Assembly (NCBI GenBank): GCA_018401115.1
Contig: JAGYKX010000007.1
Location: forward strand, 62,001 to 126,000
Direction: 5' to 3'
Length of the DNA: 64,000 nucleotides
Source: Flavobacteriaceae bacterium
Lineage (GTDB): Bacteria > Bacteroidota > Bacteroidia > Flavobacteriales > Flavobacteriaceae
A program made the position numbers and the translations under genes. Numbering within the stretch: position 1 is the first letter of the stretch; each line of letters opens with the position of its first letter. Shown here in pieces: positions 39,069 to 49,046 of this stretch. Under the pieces are notes generated by a model. The model saw nothing but the letters and a program-made list of their open reading frames with translations, had not been told where the DNA came from and did not search any database.

Positions 39069-40219
39069 AACTCTTTGATGTGTACCCTTTATATGACGTC
39101 ACTCCTGTGAGTGCCAAAGGCTCCGTTTTAACAGATAAAAATGGAACAGCATATATAGATCTGTATGGCGGACATGCCGTAATTTCAATTGGGCATAGCC
39201 ACCCCCATTATACCCAAGCCATAAAAGCGCAGTTAGATAAAATAGCCTTTTATAGCAATGCGGTTCAAAACCCGATCCAAGAAGCATATGCGCAAAAACT
39301 AGGGGCATTGTCTGGACTGGAAGACTATCAATTATTTTTATGCAATTCCGGTGCAGAAGCCAATGAAAACGCTCTTAAAATGGCTTCCTTTATCAGTGGT
39401 AAATCTAAAGTGGTGGCCTTTAAGAACAGCTTTCATGGACGCACCTCAGCGGCAGTTGCTGTCACAGACAATCCAGCTATTCAAGCCCCCATTAACCAGG
39501 GACACGAGGTTATTTTTGTGGCCCTAAATGATGAAGACGCCCTAAAAGAAGCACTCTCTTCAGGAGATGTCTGTGCCGTAATTATTGAATCTATCCAAGG
39601 GGTGGGTGGTTTAGACCAACCCACGACTCGCTTTTTTAAAACTATTGAAACACTTTGCCAAGCGCATGGGGCACTACTCATTGCAGATGAAGTACAATCT
39701 GGCTTTGGGAGGACTGGCGCATTTTTTGGATTTCAACACCATGGAATAATCCCTGATTTAGTGCCTATTGCCAAGGGAATGGGTAATGGCTTCCCCATTG
39801 GTGGGGTATTAATTCATCCAAAATACAAGGGGGTTCATGGGCAGCTTGGCACTACTTTTGGCGGAAATCACTTGGCATGTAGTGCTGCTTTGGCGGTATT
39901 AGAAGTCATAGAGGAAGAAGGACTTGTGAAAAAAACTCAGGACATGGAAGCTTATGTGAAAACACAAATGGCCTCTTTACCTGCTGAAATTAACTTAAAA
40001 GGAAGGGGACTCATGTTGGGATTGGCCTTCCCTTTTGAGGTTGGAGTACTGAGAAAACAACTGCTATTTACACATCATATATTCACTGGAGCGGCTAAAG
40101 ACAAAAGTGTATTGAGAATTCTTCCTGCACTCAATATTAAAAAAGCACAATTAGCACAATTTTTTTCTGCCTTAAAAGAAATATTAAACACCCCCGAATT
40201 CCAATCTCACTTTAAGTAA
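39065..40219 (+). CDS. argD: Acetylornithine/succinylornithine aminotransferase-type PLP enzyme
   Basis: NSGAEANENALKMA; IADEVQSGFGRTG; PIAKGMGNGFPIG. Confidence 0.9.
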   Translation: MKLFDVYPLYDVTPVSAKGSVLTDKNGTAYIDLYGGHAVISIGHSHPHYTQAIKAQLDKIAFYSNAVQNPIQEAYAQKLGALSGLEDYQLFLCNSGAEANENALKMASFISGKSKVVAFKNSFHGRTSAAVAVTDNPAIQAPINQGHEVIFVALNDEDALKEALSSGDVCAVIIESIQGVGGLDQPTTRFFKTIETLCQAHGALLIADEVQSGFGRTGAFFGFQHHGIIPDLVPIAKGMGNGFPIGGVLIHPKYKGVHGQLGTTFGGNHLACSAALAVLEVIEEEGLVKKTQDMEAYVKTQMASLPAEINLKGRGLMLGLAFPFEVGVLRKQLLFTHHIFTGAAKDKSVLRILPALNIKKAQLAQFFSALKEILNTPEFQSHFK

Positions 40220-40268
40220 CCACTAAACAAGTATTAAACAAAATCAAACTTACTTTAAACAATCCCTT

Positions 40269-41240
40269 ATGAAGCATTATCTATCCCTTCGAGACATACC
40301 AGATATTGAAAAAGCCATCTTAGAGGCCATTGCCCTAAAAAAAGATCCTTTATCTGACAAAAAACTGGGCAGAGATAAAACCTTGGGGCTCTTGTTTTTT
40401 AACGCCAGTTTAAGAACGAGAATAAGCACTCAAAAAGCAGCTAAAAACTTGGGCTTAGAAGTCATTATAATGAATTTTTCACAAGAGGGTTGGCAGTTAG
40501 AATACGAAGACGGAGCGGTCATGAATAGTGGGAAGGCAGAACATATTAGAGAAGCCGCTGGAGTATTATCTGGCTATTGCGACCTTATTGGCGTTAGGGC
40601 ATTTGCTGAATTACAAAGTTGTGAAGAAGACCAAAAAGAGAAAGTGCTTTTAGGCTTTGCCAAACATGCGAGCGTTCCTGTTATTAACTTAGAAAGTGCA
40701 CTTGATCATCCCTTACAAGGGTTTGCAGACGCCATTACCATCACAGAACAATTGGGAGAGCAGGTTTTGCCTAGCCTTAAAAAAGAGGGCACTGCACCCA
40801 AAGTGGTATTGAGTTGGGCGCCACACCCAAGGGCACTACCTCATGCAGTAGCCAATAGTTTTATAGCTGCCATGAAGCGGCTCCATATAGACTTCAGTAT
40901 TACCCATCCAAAAGGCTACGAGCTAGATCCTTTGATTACGGAAGACACGCCCATTGAACACGATCAGGACAAAGCCTTAGCGGGAGCAGAGATAGTGTAT
41001 GTGAAAAACTGGAGTAGTTTTAAGGACTACGGAAAAGTGATGTGTGAAGACTCCTCATGGACCATCACTTCTGAAAAAATTGGAAAGGCACATTGTATGC
41101 ACTGTTTGCCAGTGAGAAGAAATGTAGTAATCGCAGACTCCGTTTTAGACTCAGACAAAAGTTTGGTGTTAGCACAGGCCAACAATAGGACCTATGCAGC
41201 CCAGTGGGTACTTAGAGAATTACTAAAAACAACTCCTTAA
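40269..41240 (+). CDS. argF: N-acyl-ornithine carbamoyltransferase (acetyl/succinyl)
   Basis: FFNASLRTRIST; HPLQGFADAITI; HCMHCLPVRRNV. Confidence 0.88.
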   Translation: MKHYLSLRDIPDIEKAILEAIALKKDPLSDKKLGRDKTLGLLFFNASLRTRISTQKAAKNLGLEVIIMNFSQEGWQLEYEDGAVMNSGKAEHIREAAGVLSGYCDLIGVRAFAELQSCEEDQKEKVLLGFAKHASVPVINLESALDHPLQGFADAITITEQLGEQVLPSLKKEGTAPKVVLSWAPHPRALPHAVANSFIAAMKRLHIDFSITHPKGYELDPLITEDTPIEHDQDKALAGAEIVYVKNWSSFKDYGKVMCEDSSWTITSEKIGKAHCMHCLPVRRNVVIADSVLDSDKSLVLAQANNRTYAAQWVLRELLKTTP

Positions 41241-41250
41241 TTACACGCCC

Positions 41251-42036
41251 ATGGAAGATCAAAGAAACACCCTATCAGTGGTTAAAATTGGCGGAGGCAT
41301 CATAGAAGATCCGGAATCACTAAAGTACTTTTGCAAGGCTTTCAGTCAAATATCTGGTCCTAAAATACTCGTTCATGGAGGGGGTAAATCTGCCACTACC
41401 TTGGCAGAAAAATTAGAGGTTCCCACCAAAATGATCGAGGGTAGAAGGTGTACTCCAAAGGAAACTTTAGAAGTCATTACCATGACCTATGCTGGAAGCG
41501 CCAACAAAACAATTGTCTCTCAATTACAGGCAGACCATTGTAATGCCTTGGGTCTTAGTGGGGCAGACGGCAACAGTATTAGCGCCGTAAAAAGAAACCC
41601 AAAACCTATAGATTACGGATTTGTAGGAGACCAACTAAAGGTGAACACCTCCTTTATTGAAACGCTTTTGTCACATGGGATTTGCCCTGTTTTTTGCGCC
41701 ATTACCCATGACGGTAAGGGACAATTACTCAATACCAATGCAGATACCATCGCAGCTGAAATAGCCATAGCTATGACGGCTAACTATAGAACACATTTGT
41801 GGTATTGCTTTGAGAAACCAGGCGTATTGGTGAGTGAAACACCCCTAAAAGTTCTTCCTAAGCTAAGCGCTAGTGAAATGAAGCTACTCATAGACCAAGA
41901 GATTATTCACTCAGGAATGATTCCTAAACTCACTAATGGATTTCAAGCCTTAGAAAAAGGAGTCCATAAAGTAGGGATTGGAAATGAATATATGTTGGCC
42001 AACAAAGGCCCTTTTACCATATTAAAAAAGAATTAA
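41251..42036 (+). CDS. argB: N-acetylglutamate kinase
   Basis: VVKIGGGIIEDPE; LVHGGGKSAT; GLSGADGNSI. Confidence 0.92.
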   Translation: MEDQRNTLSVVKIGGGIIEDPESLKYFCKAFSQISGPKILVHGGGKSATTLAEKLEVPTKMIEGRRCTPKETLEVITMTYAGSANKTIVSQLQADHCNALGLSGADGNSISAVKRNPKPIDYGFVGDQLKVNTSFIETLLSHGICPVFCAITHDGKGQLLNTNADTIAAEIAIAMTANYRTHLWYCFEKPGVLVSETPLKVLPKLSASEMKLLIDQEIIHSGMIPKLTNGFQALEKGVHKVGIGNEYMLANKGPFTILKKN

Positions 42037-43107
42037 ATGGAGTATCTAAGCACCTATGAAAAAGAAGCCGTTCAATTATTAAAATCCCTGATTGAAACCC
42101 CCTCTTTTTCTTCAGAAGAAGCCCATACAGCCAAGCACATTGAAGAATGGTTTGAACAAAAAGGAATCTCCTACCAAAAGAGTGGGCACAATAGATATGC
42201 CTTTAACAAGTATTTTGATCCTAAAAAACCAAGTCTGCTATTAAACTCTCACCATGACACGGTAAAACCTAATAGTGCTTACACTCTTGACCCTTTTAAG
42301 GCCATTGAAAAGGACGGAAAAATTTACGGTCTTGGCAGCAACGACGCAGGGGGCTGTTTGGTATGTTTACTGAGTACTTTTGCGCATTTCTACGAGCGTA
42401 AAGATTTAAAACACAACCTTATTATAGTCGCTTCTGCAGAAGAGGAAAGCTCTGGACCTAATGGCTTAAACTCCGTATTACCCCTACTGCCAAAAATAGA
42501 TATGGCCATTGTGGGAGAACCCACCCAAATGCATTTGGCCATTGCAGAAAAAGGCCTTGTTGTTTTTGACGGAGTCATAAAGGGAACGCCCTCTCATGCA
42601 GCACACCCCAATTCGGATCAAGCGATTTATAAAACTGCTGAGGTGTTGAATTGGTTCGAAACCTACGCCTTTGAAAAAGTATCTGATTTTTTAGGACCAG
42701 TTAAAATGACCGTAACACAGATTCAAGCGGGAAGCCAACACAATGTAATCCCAGCAGAGGTAAGACTGGTGGTAGATGTTAGGGTCAATGATTGTTATTC
42801 AAATGCAGAAATAAATGCACTCTTACAAAAAGAAGCCCCTCTAGAATTAAAGGCGAGGAGTTTGAGGCTTGGATCGTCGGCCGTTAGGCCAGACCACCCT
42901 TTAGTGATCGCCGGAAAAAATTTGGGTAGGAAAACCTATGGCTCACCCACACTTTCTGACCAGGCGGCTATCTCAGGGCCTTCCATGAAATTAGGGCCTG
43001 GAGATAGTACCAGATCGCATTCAGCAGATGAATTTATTTACAGGCATGAAATTGCCCAGGGTATTGAAATATACTGCGCACTTTTAGACACTTATTTAAC
43101 ACAATAA
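42037..43107 (+). CDS. argE: M20 family deacylase, ArgE-like
   Basis: LLLNSHHDTVKP; YGLGSNDAGGCLV; VASAEEESSG. Confidence 0.88.
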   Translation: MEYLSTYEKEAVQLLKSLIETPSFSSEEAHTAKHIEEWFEQKGISYQKSGHNRYAFNKYFDPKKPSLLLNSHHDTVKPNSAYTLDPFKAIEKDGKIYGLGSNDAGGCLVCLLSTFAHFYERKDLKHNLIIVASAEEESSGPNGLNSVLPLLPKIDMAIVGEPTQMHLAIAEKGLVVFDGVIKGTPSHAAHPNSDQAIYKTAEVLNWFETYAFEKVSDFLGPVKMTVTQIQAGSQHNVIPAEVRLVVDVRVNDCYSNAEINALLQKEAPLELKARSLRLGSSAVRPDHPLVIAGKNLGRKTYGSPTLSDQAAISGPSMKLGPGDSTRSHSADEFIYRHEIAQGIEIYCALLDTYLTQ

Positions 43108-43112
43108 CACCT

Positions 43113-44399
43113 ATGAAACTTTGGGATAAAGGGGGTAACACCCACGAAAAAATTGATTTTTTTACGGTTGGAAATGATAGGGCGCTAGACTTATTTTTAG
43201 CACCTTATGATGTAAAAGCCTCCATGGCGCACGCAGAAATGTTGGCTGCTGTGGGTTTACTCAAGGCAGAAGAAGCCACAAATTTAATTACTGCTTTAGC
43301 AAAAATTGGCAAAGAAATTACAGCGGGTACTTTTGAGATTGAAGCAGATTTTGAAGACGTTCACTCTAAAATAGAATTTCTACTCACGGAGCGATTGGGA
43401 GACGTGGGAAAAAAAATTCATGCAGCCAGGTCCAGAAACGATCAAGTACTGGTAGCCATGCAATTGTTTTTAATGGATCAAATTCAAGAGATCAAAACAG
43501 GGAGTCAAGATTTGTTTCACCTATTAATTTCGTTAGCAGAAAAACATGCTGGGCTTATTTTGCCGGGATATACCCACTTACAAGTAGCCATGCCTTCTTC
43601 TTTTGGCCTTTGGTTTTCCTCCTATGCGGAGAGTCTTATAGACGACGTTTATTTTCTAGAAGCAGCCTATAAGGTATGTGATCAAAACCCCCTTGGAAGT
43701 GCTGCCGGCTATGGAAGTTCTTTTCCAATAAACCGAAAAATGACCACAGAAAAACTGGGTTTTAGTACTCTAAAATACAATGTAGTAGCTGCTCAAATGG
43801 GTAGGGGAAAAACAGAAAAGGCGGTAGCATTTGGAATGAGTGCGGTGGCCGCTACCCTGGGAAAATTAGCTATGGATATTTGTCTGTATATGAGTCAAGA
43901 TCTTAATTTTATAAGCTTCCCAGACCAACTGACTACCGGATCTAGTATTATGCCTCACAAAAAAAATCCTGACGTGTTTGAATTGATTAGGGCAAAATGC
44001 AATAAAATTCAAACCCTACCCACACAATTGAGCCAGTTAACGGCAAATTTACCAAGTGGGTACCATCGGGATTTACAGCTTTTAAAGGAAGTTTTGCTCC
44101 CTGCTATTACCGAATTACAAAGTTGTTTAGACCTCATGCATTTTGCCTTAAAGGAAGTGGTTCCTAATACTGGTTTAGGTCAAAACCCTAAATACGACGC
44201 CATGTACTCTGTAGACACCCTCAATGAAATGGTGCTCCAGGGAATGCCCTTTAGAGAGGCCTACAAGGCAATGGGTGCCAAAATTGCAGCAGGGGCATAT
44301 CAACCCAAAAAGGACCTCCACCACACCCACGAAGGAAGTATGGGTAATTTGTGTTTGGAGGAGATCAAAGCAAAAATGGACCGTGCTTGTGATTTTTAA
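43113..44399 (+). CDS. argH: Argininosuccinate lyase
   Basis: HAARSRNDQV; GSSIMPHKKNPD. Confidence 0.95.
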   Translation: MKLWDKGGNTHEKIDFFTVGNDRALDLFLAPYDVKASMAHAEMLAAVGLLKAEEATNLITALAKIGKEITAGTFEIEADFEDVHSKIEFLLTERLGDVGKKIHAARSRNDQVLVAMQLFLMDQIQEIKTGSQDLFHLLISLAEKHAGLILPGYTHLQVAMPSSFGLWFSSYAESLIDDVYFLEAAYKVCDQNPLGSAAGYGSSFPINRKMTTEKLGFSTLKYNVVAAQMGRGKTEKAVAFGMSAVAATLGKLAMDICLYMSQDLNFISFPDQLTTGSSIMPHKKNPDVFELIRAKCNKIQTLPTQLSQLTANLPSGYHRDLQLLKEVLLPAITELQSCLDLMHFALKEVVPNTGLGQNPKYDAMYSVDTLNEMVLQGMPFREAYKAMGAKIAAGAYQPKKDLHHTHEGSMGNLCLEEIKAKMDRACDF

Positions 44400-44415
44400 T
44401 CTATGAAAAAGAGAC

Positions 44416-45420
44416 TTACTGAATCATTTTTAAGTTAATAATTTCTTGCTCCGTAAGGGCGCGCCATTGACCTCTTGGCAGGTCTTTCTTCGTAAGACCT
44501 GCATACACCACCCGGTCTAATTTAATGAGTTCATATCCCAAATGCTCAAACAATCGTTTAATAATGTTGTTTTTAGCACTTAGAATCTCTATACCTACTT
44601 CAGAGGCAGGAGCTCCTTCAATAGGAGAGATTTCATGCACACGAACAGGACCGTCCTCTAAAACTACCCCTTTTCTAATTTTCTCAAGATCGTCTGCTTT
44701 TAAGGACCTACCCAAAGTAGCGTGGTATATTTTTCTAAAACCATTCTTTGGCTTGGTGAGTTTGGTTTGTAATTCGCCATCGTTGGTGAAGAGTAACAAT
44801 CCAGAGGCTATTTTGTCTAGGCGACCCACGGGTTTTATCTTAGATTTAGTGGCATTTGCAACCAAGCCTAAGGCAGATTTAGGGTGCGATGCATCTGTGG
44901 AAGCACTGTCAAAATCTTTGGGCTTGTTCAATAAAATATAAGCTCTTTTCTCAGGGTTTAAAGTAATACCGTCAAAGCTAACCACATCTGAAAGGGCTAC
45001 CCTATAACCCATTTCAGTGACTGCTTTTCCATTGACTTTCACACTTCCGGCAGCAATAAAAATATCTGCCTCTCTTCTAGAACACACCCCAGAATTTGAA
45101 ATATACCTATTTAAACGGATCGAATTATTGTCTGCCTTTTTAGCTGGTTTAGCCGGTGTATTAGCTACTAATTTTGGTCCTTTTGCTTGTGTACCACTAG
45201 CAAATGTGTCTTTATTGACTGTTTTTCTGTAGCCTTTTTTATTTGACCCAGCAGGCTTTAAACGTGCATTAGTAGAAGGTTCCTCTGAACCACTTTTGCT
45301 AAAAGGACCATTGTTCCCTTTCTTTATAGGGGAGTTTCCCCTAGCACTACTCGTTTTTCTAAACGTTCCAGACCCACGTCCAGAGGCTTTTTTATCACCG
45401 TCAAAATTATTACGCCCCAT
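44416..45420 (-). CDS. RluB/RsuA-family pseudouridine synthase with long basic low-complexity N-terminus
   Basis: S4 region RLNRYISNSGVCSRREADIFI; VGRLDKIASGLLLFTNDG. Confidence 0.9.
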   Translation of the reverse strand: MGRNNFDGDKKASGRGSGTFRKTSSARGNSPIKKGNNGPFSKSGSEEPSTNARLKPAGSNKKGYRKTVNKDTFASGTQAKGPKLVANTPAKPAKKADNNSIRLNRYISNSGVCSRREADIFIAAGSVKVNGKAVTEMGYRVALSDVVSFDGITLNPEKRAYILLNKPKDFDSASTDASHPKSALGLVANATKSKIKPVGRLDKIASGLLLFTNDGELQTKLTKPKNGFRKIYHATLGRSLKADDLEKIRKGVVLEDGPVRVHEISPIEGAPASEVGIEILSAKNNIIKRLFEHLGYELIKLDRVVYAGLTKKDLPRGQWRALTEQEIINLKMIQ

Positions 45421-45468
45421 TAGTTCTTATTTTGTGCAAAGGTAGTGTATTGTTTTAGATTGCAGCGA

Positions 45469-46374
45469 TTAAATAAACCTGCCCAGCAACAGCTCTGGAT
45501 CTATGAGTAAAATTCCAAATACACCCCCAACAATGATAAATTTCAGAAGGTTGTGTATACTTAAATAATGTTTTTTTTCTTTGGCCAACCACAAGCCAAC
45601 AATTGCGAAAATCAACAAAATAAATACCCCTTTAAAATACCAGTTCATATAACCTACATTGAATGTAGAGATTAATAAATAGGTAGGCAATACGGTGGCT
45701 ATAAGCAATATACTAACGCAATACTTAGAAAATGTGGTCCCATACCTAACCGCCACGGTATTATAATCTTGGGTGAGGTCTCCAGTAAGGTTTTCTAAAT
45801 CTTTGACCATATCTCTAGCGAGTACCAGTAAGAATAAAAAGATTGCCTGAACAAAAATCACCGGAGCTAAGTTTTTATAATACACAAACACCGTAAAAAA
45901 TGGGGTAATCGCCAGAAGTGCAGAGACAAGGTTTCCCACAAAAGCGATTCTCTTTAACTTATGTGAGTACAGCCAAATACCAAAAATGTAAGCTGAAAAA
46001 AAAACTACCGCTCTAAAGGACACTGCACTGGCCATAAAAACAGCTAAAAAATTACCTGTGAAATAAGCGGTAATCTTAGCACGTTGGGATATAAGGCGGT
46101 CTAAAAGTGTTTTCCTAGGCCTGTTGATCAAGTCTTTTTCTGCATCGTAAAAACTATTGATGATATATCCGCTACCAATGACTATAGCCGTAGACAACAC
46201 CAATAATGCTAGATCAGGGTCTAAAAGAAGTTCTTTTAAAGGTTTATCAGGGGCTAAGATAAAAATGGAACACAGGTATTGAGCCAACACTATTAGGGCT
46301 ATGTTGTAGCCTCTAAGTACAGAAAAAAATGCGAGTCCTTTTAAAGCGAACCGCGATAGAGGACTTTGGGACAT
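45469..46374 (-). CDS. UbiA-family prenyltransferase (geranylgeranylglycerol-phosphate geranylgeranyltransferase-like)
   Basis: YIINSFYDAEKDLINRPRKT prenyl-PP binding motif; DMVKDLENLTGD second Asp motif. Confidence 0.82.
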   Translation of the reverse strand: MSQSPLSRFALKGLAFFSVLRGYNIALIVLAQYLCSIFILAPDKPLKELLLDPDLALLVLSTAIVIGSGYIINSFYDAEKDLINRPRKTLLDRLISQRAKITAYFTGNFLAVFMASAVSFRAVVFFSAYIFGIWLYSHKLKRIAFVGNLVSALLAITPFFTVFVYYKNLAPVIFVQAIFLFLLVLARDMVKDLENLTGDLTQDYNTVAVRYGTTFSKYCVSILLIATVLPTYLLISTFNVGYMNWYFKGVFILLIFAIVGLWLAKEKKHYLSIHNLLKFIIVGGVFGILLIDPELLLGRFI

Positions 46375-46383
46375 AATTTAAAA

Positions 46384-47322
46384 TTAAAAATTATAAACGA
46401 CTTCTAAATGGTAATTTTTTAAGGCTTTTTGGGCTTTTTCGAGATCTGGCGTAAACCCTAAAATATAGCCTCCACCTCCAGAGCCACATAACTTTAAGTA
46501 GTAATCATTTGTTTTTAATCCCTCTTGCCAAAGCGCGTGAAACTCTGTAGGAATCATCGGTTTAAAGTGGTCTAGGACTACCTTAGACAATTGGCGAATA
46601 TTTGAAAATAGAGAAGTCACATTGCCATTGACAAAGTCTTCTACACAAGCGTCTGTATGCTTAATAAACTGATCTTTAAGCATGTTTCTAAAACCCTCTT
46701 GTTTCATTTGGTCCATGAACATTTGAACCATTGGGGCGGTTTCTCCAACTTGACCTGAATCTAGAAGAAAAACGGCACCCTTACCTGCAGTGTGCTGAGA
46801 TGGAATGGCCGTAGAAGCTATATGATCTTGAGCGTGTATTAAAATAGGCAAGCTCAAATAGGAATTCAATGGGTCTAAACCTGAGGATTTTCCATGAAAA
46901 AAAGATTCCATTGTCCCAAAAAGTTCTTTTAGTTCAAGTAACTTTTCTCGGGTTAAATTCTCTAAAACAGTGATTTTGCGTTGTGCATAATTGTCATAAA
47001 TAGCTGCGACTAAAGCTCCGCTACTTCCAATTCCATATCCTTGAGGAATGGTGGAGTCAAAATACAATCCATTGGAAATGTCTTGTTGTAAGCGGTCTAA
47101 ATCAAAAGAAAACACCGCAGGATCTTTTTCTTGTAAAGCAGTCAAATGATTGGCAAATCTGGCCAAACTTTGGTTAGAACTCGAATGACTGTCTGCTGCA
47201 TTTTTAGGAATAATTAAAGCGCCTTTTGCGGCGTTATAAGGGATGGAAAGGCCTTTAGAATCTTTAATAATCCCGTACTCTCCAAAAAGTAAAATCTTTG
47301 CGTAAAAAAGTGGGCCTTTCAT
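46384..47322 (-). CDS. Mevalonate kinase-like GHMP kinase (MKGPLFYAKILLFGEYG start; track ORF begins 47367)
   Basis: AKILLFGEYG; PQGYGIGSSGALVAAIYD; LCGSGGGGYILGF. Confidence 0.85.
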   Translation of the reverse strand: MKGPLFYAKILLFGEYGIIKDSKGLSIPYNAAKGALIIPKNAADSHSSSNQSLARFANHLTALQEKDPAVFSFDLDRLQQDISNGLYFDSTIPQGYGIGSSGALVAAIYDNYAQRKITVLENLTREKLLELKELFGTMESFFHGKSSGLDPLNSYLSLPILIHAQDHIASTAIPSQHTAGKGAVFLLDSGQVGETAPMVQMFMDQMKQEGFRNMLKDQFIKHTDACVEDFVNGNVTSLFSNIRQLSKVVLDHFKPMIPTEFHALWQEGLKTNDYYLKLCGSGGGGYILGFTPDLEKAQKALKNYHLEVVYNF

Positions 47323-47335
47323 AGGGTATAATTTT

Positions 47336-48451
47336 TTAAGGTGCTTCTGTGTGAGATATGCTTCCACTTCCTACCTGATCACAAATATACTGTCCATTTT
47401 GACAATAGGCAACTAATTCGTTTTCAATAAATTGAAGCAACTTATCTTTGTGCATTTCTGGATATAACAAATGAACATTTGCACCTGCATCTAAGGTAAA
47501 ACAAACCGGAATATGGGTCAATTTTCTAAAAGCCCAAATTTTTTCAATGATGGATAAGGTTCCAGGCTTCATCAAAATAAAATAGGGATCACTTGTAAGC
47601 ATCATTGCATGAAGCGTTAATGCCTCTGACTCCACTACTTCTATAAATTTTTCCATATTTCCAGAGACTAAGGCCTCAGTCAATACAGCCAATTGATCAT
47701 GGGCTCGTTGAAACCTTGCTTCAGCAAAAGGATGATTTTTCATTAAACCGTGACCAACTGTACTACTCACTACTTTCTCTCCTTTGTCTACTAGTAAAAT
47801 AGTGTCCTGGAAATTTTTAAAAATGGGGGCTAATTCTTGGTTGAATGGCACTGCTATTAAGTCTTGACTCGATTCAAAAACAGCTGTTTTCCCCCATTGC
47901 ATTAAAGGACCTCTGATACTTCTAGCAGCACTACCCGAACCGAGCCGAGCTAAAAAAGAAGCTTTTGCATAAAAATCCTCTGAAAAAGCATTTGGTCCAT
48001 TGGAGGAAAATTCATTCGATAATTCTAACAAACAAAGGGAAAGTGCTGCCATAGCGCTTGCAGAAGATGCTATTCCACTAGAATGTGGAAAGGTATTTTC
48101 ACTGTGAATGATTATATGATATGCTTTTAAAAAGGGTAAATAGTCTATCACCCTAGTGAAAAAAGACGCTATTTTTGGATGAAAATCTGGCTTGGGCGCA
48201 CCTCCAAAAGAAAATTCAAAAGAAAATTCCTGAGCGCTTTTATCACTTCCTATATTTTTGTGAGCCAAGGCAACTGAAGTCTTTGTTTTACAATTGTTTA
48301 AGGTGAAACTAAGGGAAGGATTTGCTGGGATTTGAGGAACGTATTTCCCCCAGTATTTAACTAAAGCAATATTACTTGGAGCAGACCAAGTGACTGTTTT
48401 GTCTGTGATTACTTCTTGTTGAGATGTGGGTATAAAGCCAACAGCTTCCAT
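47336..48451 (-). CDS. mvaD: Diphosphomevalonate decarboxylase
   Basis: APSNIALVKYWGKY; HSSGIASSASAMAALSL; FTLDAGANVHLLYP. Confidence 0.92.
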   Translation of the reverse strand: MEAVGFIPTSQQEVITDKTVTWSAPSNIALVKYWGKYVPQIPANPSLSFTLNNCKTKTSVALAHKNIGSDKSAQEFSFEFSFGGAPKPDFHPKIASFFTRVIDYLPFLKAYHIIIHSENTFPHSSGIASSASAMAALSLCLLELSNEFSSNGPNAFSEDFYAKASFLARLGSGSAARSIRGPLMQWGKTAVFESSQDLIAVPFNQELAPIFKNFQDTILLVDKGEKVVSSTVGHGLMKNHPFAEARFQRAHDQLAVLTEALVSGNMEKFIEVVESEALTLHAMMLTSDPYFILMKPGTLSIIEKIWAFRKLTHIPVCFTLDAGANVHLLYPEMHKDKLLQFIENELVAYCQNGQYICDQVGSGSISHTEAP

Positions 48452-48571
48452 AGAAAAATTTTACCACAAATATACAGCATATGAATCTATTATGTGGAAG
48501 CTTTAAAACAATATAAATAAACAAAGCATGCTTATTTTTGGTATTTTAGTAACTTTATAAATAATAACCCC

Positions 48572-49045
48572 TTGAAAAAAACCATTTACTACATCCTTAT
48601 CTCTGTAACCATCTGTCTTTTGGTGGGTTTTTTATCTAGTTTTGCTACTCAAAGTTCTGTGAATGATTGGTATGTGGGCCTTGAAAAGCCTTTTTTTAAC
48701 CCACCCAACTGGGTATTTGCACCCGTATGGAGCCTCTTGTATATTATGATGGGTGTGGCTGCGGGATTGGTTTGGGCAAAAGGATACTATCATATTTGGG
48801 TTAAAACTGCCCTCTACCACTTTTTATTCCAACTCTTACTCAACGCACTTTGGTCCATTACATTTTTTGGCTTAAAAAATCCTTTATTAGCTTTGGTTGT
48901 AATCTTAGGCCTGAATGTTTTGCTGCTGTTTACTTTTAAATGGTTTAAAATAGTCCTTCCAAAAGCAGCCTATCTACTAATTCCTTACATGACCTGGGTG
49001 GCTTTTGCCACTGCTTTAAACACTGCTATTTGGTGGCTTAATTAG
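48572..49045 (+). CDS. TspO/MBR family protein
   Basis: WYVGLEKPFFNPPNWVFAPVWSLLYIMMGVAAGLVW; LNTAIWWLN. Confidence 0.93.
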   Translation: MKKTIYYILISVTICLLVGFLSSFATQSSVNDWYVGLEKPFFNPPNWVFAPVWSLLYIMMGVAAGLVWAKGYYHIWVKTALYHFLFQLLLNALWSITFFGLKNPLLALVVILGLNVLLLFTFKWFKIVLPKAAYLLIPYMTWVAFATALNTAIWWLN

Positions 49046-49046
49046 A

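Noticed and set aside
44416-45420. Basic low-complexity N-terminus of the pseudouridine synthase as a separate gene or repeat
   Set aside because: It is continuous with the S4 domain; such extensions are common in RluB-like proteins of this group
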